IMG/VR virus record: IMGVR_UViG_3300034072_001434
Span: 1-25,098 of that record
DNA: 25,098 bases
Source of the DNA: a virus
Reading direction: 5' to 3' (one strand)
Shown here: positions 22,242-25,098 of the stretch, one piece after another
How the letters are laid out: each line of letters opens with the position of its first letter
Numbering within the stretch: position 1 is the first letter of the stretch
Program-made: the position numbers and the translations under genes
The notes under the pieces: model-generated
What the model saw: only the letters and a program-made list of their open reading frames with translations
Databases searched by the model: none
What the model was told of the DNA's origin: nothing

Positions 22242-22901
22242 CGCCAGCCGGTCTTGCTTCAGCTCGGCCTTTGCGGTGTCTCGCTTTGCAGCTTGGCGAG
22301 CAGGTCGGGCGGTAGCTCCGCGTCCATCCGGTCGAGGAACTCGGCGAGCCTCGACGTCTGCACCCGCAGCATGTCCAGATCGTCCGCCCTGATCGGGCCC
22401 GGCTGCGACAGCCCCGTCATGCGGGCGGCAAGCGCTAGGTTCTTTTCCGATAACGGCACGAAACGTCCTTTCTGCACCACCGGTGATCAACTTGCTGGCG
22501 AACGATCGGCCATTGTCGGTTTCAACTGGTTGCGCGGTCGGCTCCGGAACGGAAGGAGCCGACCGCGCCTCGTCGTCACAGTCACGAGGGGGTTCAGACT
22601 GTGCGACGGGTTCGAAAGAGGTGGCTTCGTCGATTACGACAAAACCGCGCTTGCCGCGCAGCGAGCGAGCGATCGACGTTTCCGGATAGGAATCGCAATC
22701 GGCCCGCATGCAGGCGGGCACGTCTGCCGGATCGATGCACGGCGGAGGCACGCTGCCCTTGACCTGGTCGGAGAGCCGCACACGCTCCAGCGGCAGATAG
22801 GCCACGTCCGTGCCCGCATGGCGCAGGCCCAGCAGGGCGCGCACGGTGTCGGGCGTGATGCCCTTAGCGCGGCGGATGTTCGGGCGCTGCGGGCTGCTCA
22901 C
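21927..22901 (-). CDS. Chimeric early ORF with terminase-like and transposase-like segments
   Basis: A GTG at 22901 overlaps the previous stop (GTGA), and the frame stays open for 324 codons. Residues 1-~78 look like a normal small protein with three or four Cys (PPPCIDPADVPACMRADCDS). Residues 79-93 (RSLRGKRGFVVIDEA) resemble the Walker-B region of this phage's terminase (11 of 15 identical). Residues 129-143 (DNGRSFASKLITGGA) resemble the MuA catalytic Asp region (13 of 15). Residues ~158-220 run in the shadow frame of the 73-aa gene, and the last 104 equal the downstream gene. It may be a degraded, fused or genuinely chimeric gene; no function assigned. Confidence 0.45.
   Translation of the reverse strand: MSSPQRPNIRRAKGITPDTVRALLGLRHAGTDVAYLPLERVRLSDQVKGSVPPPCIDPADVPACMRADCDSYPETSIARSLRGKRGFVVIDEATSFEPVAQSEPPRDCDDEARSAPSVPEPTAQPVETDNGRSFASKLITGGAERTFRAVIGKEPSACRPHDGAVAAGPDQGGRSGHAAGADVEARRVPRPDGRGATARPARQAAKRDTAKAELKQDRLAMIRKIAGQLDLRPASAASVTPAPRRIVAPRNPRKPLPLSKTDPIAQRREAIERAIRFLKSKAILVDCTDRSALVRRYRVSGKREPMLAEQVIEHAIALGMEEQG
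22259..22480 (-). CDS. Small helical early protein, nested in another frame of the chimeric ORF
   Basis: 73 aa from a GTG at 22480. An internal GTG at 22459 is preceded by AGAAAGGA with 6 bases of spacing and may be the true start (66 aa). The protein is helical and acidic (PIRADDLDMLRVQTSRLAEF, then LDRMDAELPPDLLAKL). Third codon positions are strongly G/C in this frame and much less so in the overlapping chimeric frame, so I believe this is the older coding frame here. Function unknown. Confidence 0.6.
   Translation of the reverse strand: MVQKGRFVPLSEKNLALAARMTGLSQPGPIRADDLDMLRVQTSRLAEFLDRMDAELPPDLLAKLQSETPQRPS
22532..22568. repeat. Perfect 14-bp inverted repeat inside the chimeric ORF
   Basis: GCGCGGTCGGCTCC at 22532-22545 and GGAGCCGACCGCGC at 22555-22568 pair perfectly, with a 9-base loop. 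It is the longest perfect hairpin I found in the window. It lies between the transposase-like segment (22473-22517) and the terminase-like segment (22623-22667). No U-run follows on either strand. Confidence 0.85.
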
Positions 22902-23155
22902 TTCATCCGCTCCCGCGCGATCCGCACCGTCGCGTTCTTTTTCCAGGCGGACAGCAGGCCCTCGTCCTTGGACCAGGTGCATGTCGCGGTGACGCCTGCG
23001 ACGCGCAGGGTGTTCGTGCAAGGCCTGCAGGTGTAGGTCGCGCCATGTCGTGCAACCAGGCTGGCGATGATGTCGGCCGAGCTCTTGCCGACTCGTTTGG
23101 CCAGGGAAATCTGGTCGTAAATGCGCTCAATGCGATCGACAGCTTCAGGCTTCAT
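22898..23155 (-). CDS. Small Cys-containing early protein of unknown function
   Basis: 85 aa. An N-terminal helix (KPEAVDRIERIYDQISLAKR) is followed by a compact region with C-x2-C (TCRPCTNTL) and a further Cys in TATCTWSKDEG, and a basic C-terminus. A small zinc-binding or ribbon-like fold is possible. The ATG at 23155 has GAGG upstream and lies 2 bases after the previous stop. I do not recognise the family. Confidence 0.66.
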   Translation of the reverse strand: MKPEAVDRIERIYDQISLAKRVGKSSADIIASLVARHGATYTCRPCTNTLRVAGVTATCTWSKDEGLLSAWKKNATVRIARERMK

Positions 23156-23157
23156 CG

Positions 23158-23397
23158 TCAGTTCCTCATCATCCAGGGGGCGTCAAAGTCTTCATGAGCC
23201 GGGGCGCTCCGCCGCTCGCTCGGCGGCGACAGATCGCGGGCGGCAAGGCTGCGCTGGGTCTGGGCCATCCGCTGCTCGGCAAGCTGGCGCGCGTCGCGGC
23301 GCAGCATGGCCTTGGCCTCGCGCAGAGGGATGCGGTGCGCGACCGCCAGCTCGAAAGCCCGCCGATGCGCCCGCCACTTATCGCCCTGCGCGCCCAT
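23158..23397 (-). CDS. Small basic helical early protein of unknown function
   Basis: 79 aa. Strongly basic and helical from residue 7 to about 53 (KWRAHRRAFELAVAHRIPLR onward, rich in Arg, Ala and Gln), with a polar, Ser/Pro-containing tail ending APWMMRN. Nucleic-acid binding is plausible from charge alone. The ATG at 23397 shares one base with the methyltransferase stop (TGATG). The longer frame upstream is the methyltransferase's shadow. Confidence 0.62.
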   Translation of the reverse strand: MGAQGDKWRAHRRAFELAVAHRIPLREAKAMLRRDARQLAEQRMAQTQRSLAARDLSPPSERRSAPAHEDFDAPWMMRN

Positions 23398-24080
23398 CAC
23401 GTGCGCACCTTCCGGGCCTTGGGGCGCGGCTCGATCCAGATCGTGCGGGTTTCGCCTGGCTCCAGATCGACATGGCGATCCCAGACCACCCACATGAAAT
23501 CGACCTTGCCATGCTTGAAGGCCTTGCTGCCCAGCGCCTCGACCACATCGCCCGGCGGCATGCTGGGCCGTTCGCACAGGATCATCACGAACCGGGGAAC
23601 ATGCTCGTTGAACAGCTTATGCCGCCCTTCGCTGGCCAGCCATTTGACCGGCAGCAGCGCGGAGACGGTGTTGGCCTCCAGCGCGATCGCCTTGCGAATG
23701 AACCTCTCGGCCAGGCCTTTGACCTTGCGCCCACCCTGCACCGAATAGGGCGGATTGAAGACGATAGACTTGTTCTCGCTCGCGTTGAGCAGGCAGGCCT
23801 GGTCGCCCAGAAAGTCATGCTCGAACAGGAACAAGGGGTCGCGCGTGCGCGCCTCGATGTCCGAACCGGCGACCGGATGACCGCGCTCGATGAACGGGCG
23901 CAGGGTGTTGCCCATGCCGCAGCAAGGGTCCCAGATCAGATCATCACAGAACCAGTCCTCATAGCCGCCGCAAAGCGGACCCTGCAGCGTCTCGATCAGC
24001 TTCTCGGCGCACCAGGACTCGTCGACATACCAGTCCCAAGGGTGGCGCGTCGCGGCGCTGGAAAGCTCGCCGCCGCTCAT
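23397..24080 (-). CDS. DNA N6-adenine-type methyltransferase (NPPY)
   Basis: 227 aa. Motif I is DPCCGMGNT (residues 51-59) for SAM binding, followed by the acidic-loop equivalent AGSDIEAR (71-78). The catalytic motif NPPY lies at 109-112. ALLPVKWLASEGRHKLF and a later FMWVVWDRHVDL segment complete the Rossmann-type core. No target-recognition domain of normal size is visible, and no nuclease partner lies beside it, so it is probably an orphan enzyme protecting phage DNA or affecting regulation. The target sequence is unknown. The ATG overlaps the upstream stop (ATGA). Confidence 0.82.
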   Translation of the reverse strand: MSGGELSSAATRHPWDWYVDESWCAEKLIETLQGPLCGGYEDWFCDDLIWDPCCGMGNTLRPFIERGHPVAGSDIEARTRDPLFLFEHDFLGDQACLLNASENKSIVFNPPYSVQGGRKVKGLAERFIRKAIALEANTVSALLPVKWLASEGRHKLFNEHVPRFVMILCERPSMPPGDVVEALGSKAFKHGKVDFMWVVWDRHVDLEPGETRTIWIEPRPKARKVRT

Positions 24081-24289
24081 AGGTGCACCTCCTGAATGGC
24101 TGCGAGCAACGCGGCCGATCCGGCGCGGATGCTGGCCTCTTGGACGCGCTGGTCTTGGCTGCCGTCGAACGAGCTAAGAATGCGCGCGACATTGTCCCTC
24201 TTGAGACCGGTCTGCGCGGCGATCATCTGCATCGAAAGGCCGCGATCCCAGAGATCGAGCACGGTGCTTTCCTGAGGCGTCAGGCTCAT
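24077..24289 (-). CDS. Small HTH protein, second of a tandem pair
   Basis: 70 aa. Helix-turn-helix of sigma-region-4/LuxR type at about residues 4-42 (LTPQESTVLDLWDRGLSMQM then AAQTGLKRDNVARIL), with a short helical tail. It resembles the gene immediately upstream (shared E-x-x-V-x-D-L-x-D-R-G pattern), so the two look like tandem paralogs with different recognition helices. ATGA overlaps join it to both neighbours. Probably an early regulator; not recognised as a known repressor or Ner. Confidence 0.68.
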   Translation of the reverse strand: MSLTPQESTVLDLWDRGLSMQMIAAQTGLKRDNVARILSSFDGSQDQRVQEASIRAGSAALLAAIQEVHL

Positions 24290-24513
24290 ATCCGCAGCTC
24301 CGCTTTCTTCTCCGGGTGAGCGCGATGGATCGCCTTGCGCAGCTTGCGGCTGCCCTCGCGGATGCCGTCCTCGAAGCCGCTGTCGCCTGTGCCGTATCGG
24401 CTGACGATAGTGCCGACCATGAAGGGCTTCATGTCGAGCAGCAGCGCGATCTCGCCATTGCGGAAGCCCCGGTCGTGCAGGTCCATCACCCGCTGTTCGC
24501 GTTGGGTCATCAT
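24286..24513 (-). CDS. Small HTH protein, first of a tandem pair
   Basis: 75 aa. Helix-turn-helix at about residues 4-40 (REQRVMDLHDRGFRNGEIAL then LDMKPFMVGTIVSRYG), followed by a basic tail (SRKLRKAIHRAHPEKK). The start at 24513 overlaps the upstream stop; a second ATG directly follows it. Similar to its downstream neighbour. A transcription-regulating role is inferred from the fold. Confidence 0.68.
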   Translation of the reverse strand: MMTQREQRVMDLHDRGFRNGEIALLLDMKPFMVGTIVSRYGTGDSGFEDGIREGSRKLRKAIHRAHPEKKAELRI

Positions 24514-24767
24514 GCCGCGCTCTCCCGCGCCAGAGCCTGCTTGGCCGCGTCGATCCACGCGGGCAGCAGCTTCTCTTCGCCCTTGTCATGGGTGACCACG
24601 CCGGACACCCCGGCGATGCGCAGGTTGAAGCCCAACTCGCCCGCGCGAACTGTCGCGCCGAGCGAGAGCTGCACTTCGCCCATGGCGCTGATCCACGGCA
24701 TCGCGCGCACCAGCGCCTCGACATAGCCGAGCGACCAGACCAGCTTTTCGCGTTCGGCGCGGGTCAT
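24510..24767 (-). CDS. Small early protein of unknown function
   Basis: 85 aa. A helical N-terminus (TRAEREKLVWSLGYVEALVR) is followed by a beta-like middle (GEVQLSLGATVRAGELGFNL then RIAGVSGVVTHDKGEEK) and a helix at the end. I recognise no family. The ATG at 24767 overlaps the upstream stop (ATGA); the longer upstream frame is a shadow. Confidence 0.62.
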   Translation of the reverse strand: MTRAEREKLVWSLGYVEALVRAMPWISAMGEVQLSLGATVRAGELGFNLRIAGVSGVVTHDKGEEKLLPAWIDAAKQALARESAA

Positions 24768-25024
24768 CGGGCAACCCCCAAATTCTGCGGGATCACCCAG
24801 CGCGGCGGCAGCGGTGCTAACACGTCCTCGAACGTGCCGTCGGCCAGATCGAGATAGTTGCGCGCCGCGTCGAACGCCTCGGCATAGGCCTGGCAATCGC
24901 GTGCGCGCCACGCGCCCTGGATCGCCTTGCGCGTGCGCTCCGGCACGCGGTCCCAATGCTCGCGGCAGAACAGCATGCCCTTAGGCACACGCGCGTGGCA
25001 GCAGGTTGCAGAGCAGCGCTTCAT
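24764..25024 (-). CDS. Small Cys/His-rich early protein
   Basis: 86 aa. The N-terminus has Cys4, Cys8, Cys9, then Cys20 and His23 (RCSATCCHARVPKGMLFCRE then HW), a likely single zinc-binding site. It is followed by VPERTRKAIQGAWRARDCQA and an acidic helix. Small proteins of this layout occur in phage early regions; the function is unknown. The ATG at 25024 overlaps the previous gene's stop (ATGA). Confidence 0.62.
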   Translation of the reverse strand: MKRCSATCCHARVPKGMLFCREHWDRVPERTRKAIQGAWRARDCQAYAEAFDAARNYLDLADGTFEDVLAPLPPRWVIPQNLGVAR

Positions 25025-25098
25025 GCCTGCCTCCGCGCAATCGAGAACTCGAAGACCCACCGGCCCCAGCGCAGGTAAACGGCAAAGCCTTCGGCTTC
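25021..25098 (-). CDS. C-terminal end of an upstream early gene (partial)
   Basis: The last 25 codons of a gene entering from the right edge, reading EAEGFAVYLRWGRWVFEFSI and ending ARRQA. The TGA overlaps the next ATG (ATGA), as at neighbouring junctions. Too short to identify. Confidence 0.5.
   Translation of the reverse strand, partial: EAEGFAVYLRWGRWVFEFSIARRQA

Noticed and set aside
1-25098. CRISPR array, tRNA, rRNA, IS element or phage attachment ends
   Set aside because: No regularly spaced repeats, cloverleaf-like stretch or terminal TG/CA Mu-end with flanking host genes was seen; the phage ends appear to lie outside the window.

Overview
The window is about 25 kb from the interior of a Mu-like transposable phage or prophage (myovirus-type) in a high-GC alphaproteobacterium. 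Base composition, codon use and protein style suggest a sphingomonad host, but that is inference; no chromosomal marker gene or phage end is visible. Every gene I can support lies on the minus strand, so the genome reads from right (early) to left (late). Genes are packed tightly. Most junctions are 1-base or 4-base overlaps (ATGA, GTGA, TTGA, TGATG), and the longest stretch without a gene is about 116 bases.

Early region (25098 down to about 21170): a string of short genes. They include Cys-rich proteins, two adjacent helix-turn-helix proteins that look like tandem paralogs, an N6-adenine-type DNA methyltransferase (NPPY), several unknown small proteins, and an odd chimeric reading frame at 22901-21927. 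Transposition block (21170-18171): MuA-type DDE transposase and MuB-type ATPase, with a possible 28-codon ORF between them. Middle block (18174-16781): a 55-aa membrane protein, GemA (Mu gp16), a 54-aa membrane protein and a Mor-type activator.

Lysis block (16720-15191): N-acetylmuramidase-type endolysin and an overlapping Rz/Rz1-like spanin pair. It is followed by a lower-GC gene for a tail-fibre/spike-like SGNH hydrolase (15194-13311) and then a multi-pass membrane protein that may be the holin. Head and early tail block (12793-1): DUF2730 protein, winged-helix gp26-like protein, DUF3486 small terminase candidate, large terminase, portal, a small structural protein, a MuF minor head protein with a C-terminal nuclease/toxin-like domain, protease/scaffold, decoration protein, major head protein, gp35- and gp36-like proteins, gpG-like morphogenesis protein, a small membrane protein, gp37 and most of the tail sheath, which runs off the left edge.

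The most unusual signal is in the early region. The ORF starting at 22901 contains, in frame, a 15-residue piece resembling the Walker-B region of this phage's terminase and a 15-residue piece resembling the catalytic Asp region of its MuA transposase. A perfect 14-bp inverted repeat lies between them. This may be a captured-fragment locus; its function is unknown.
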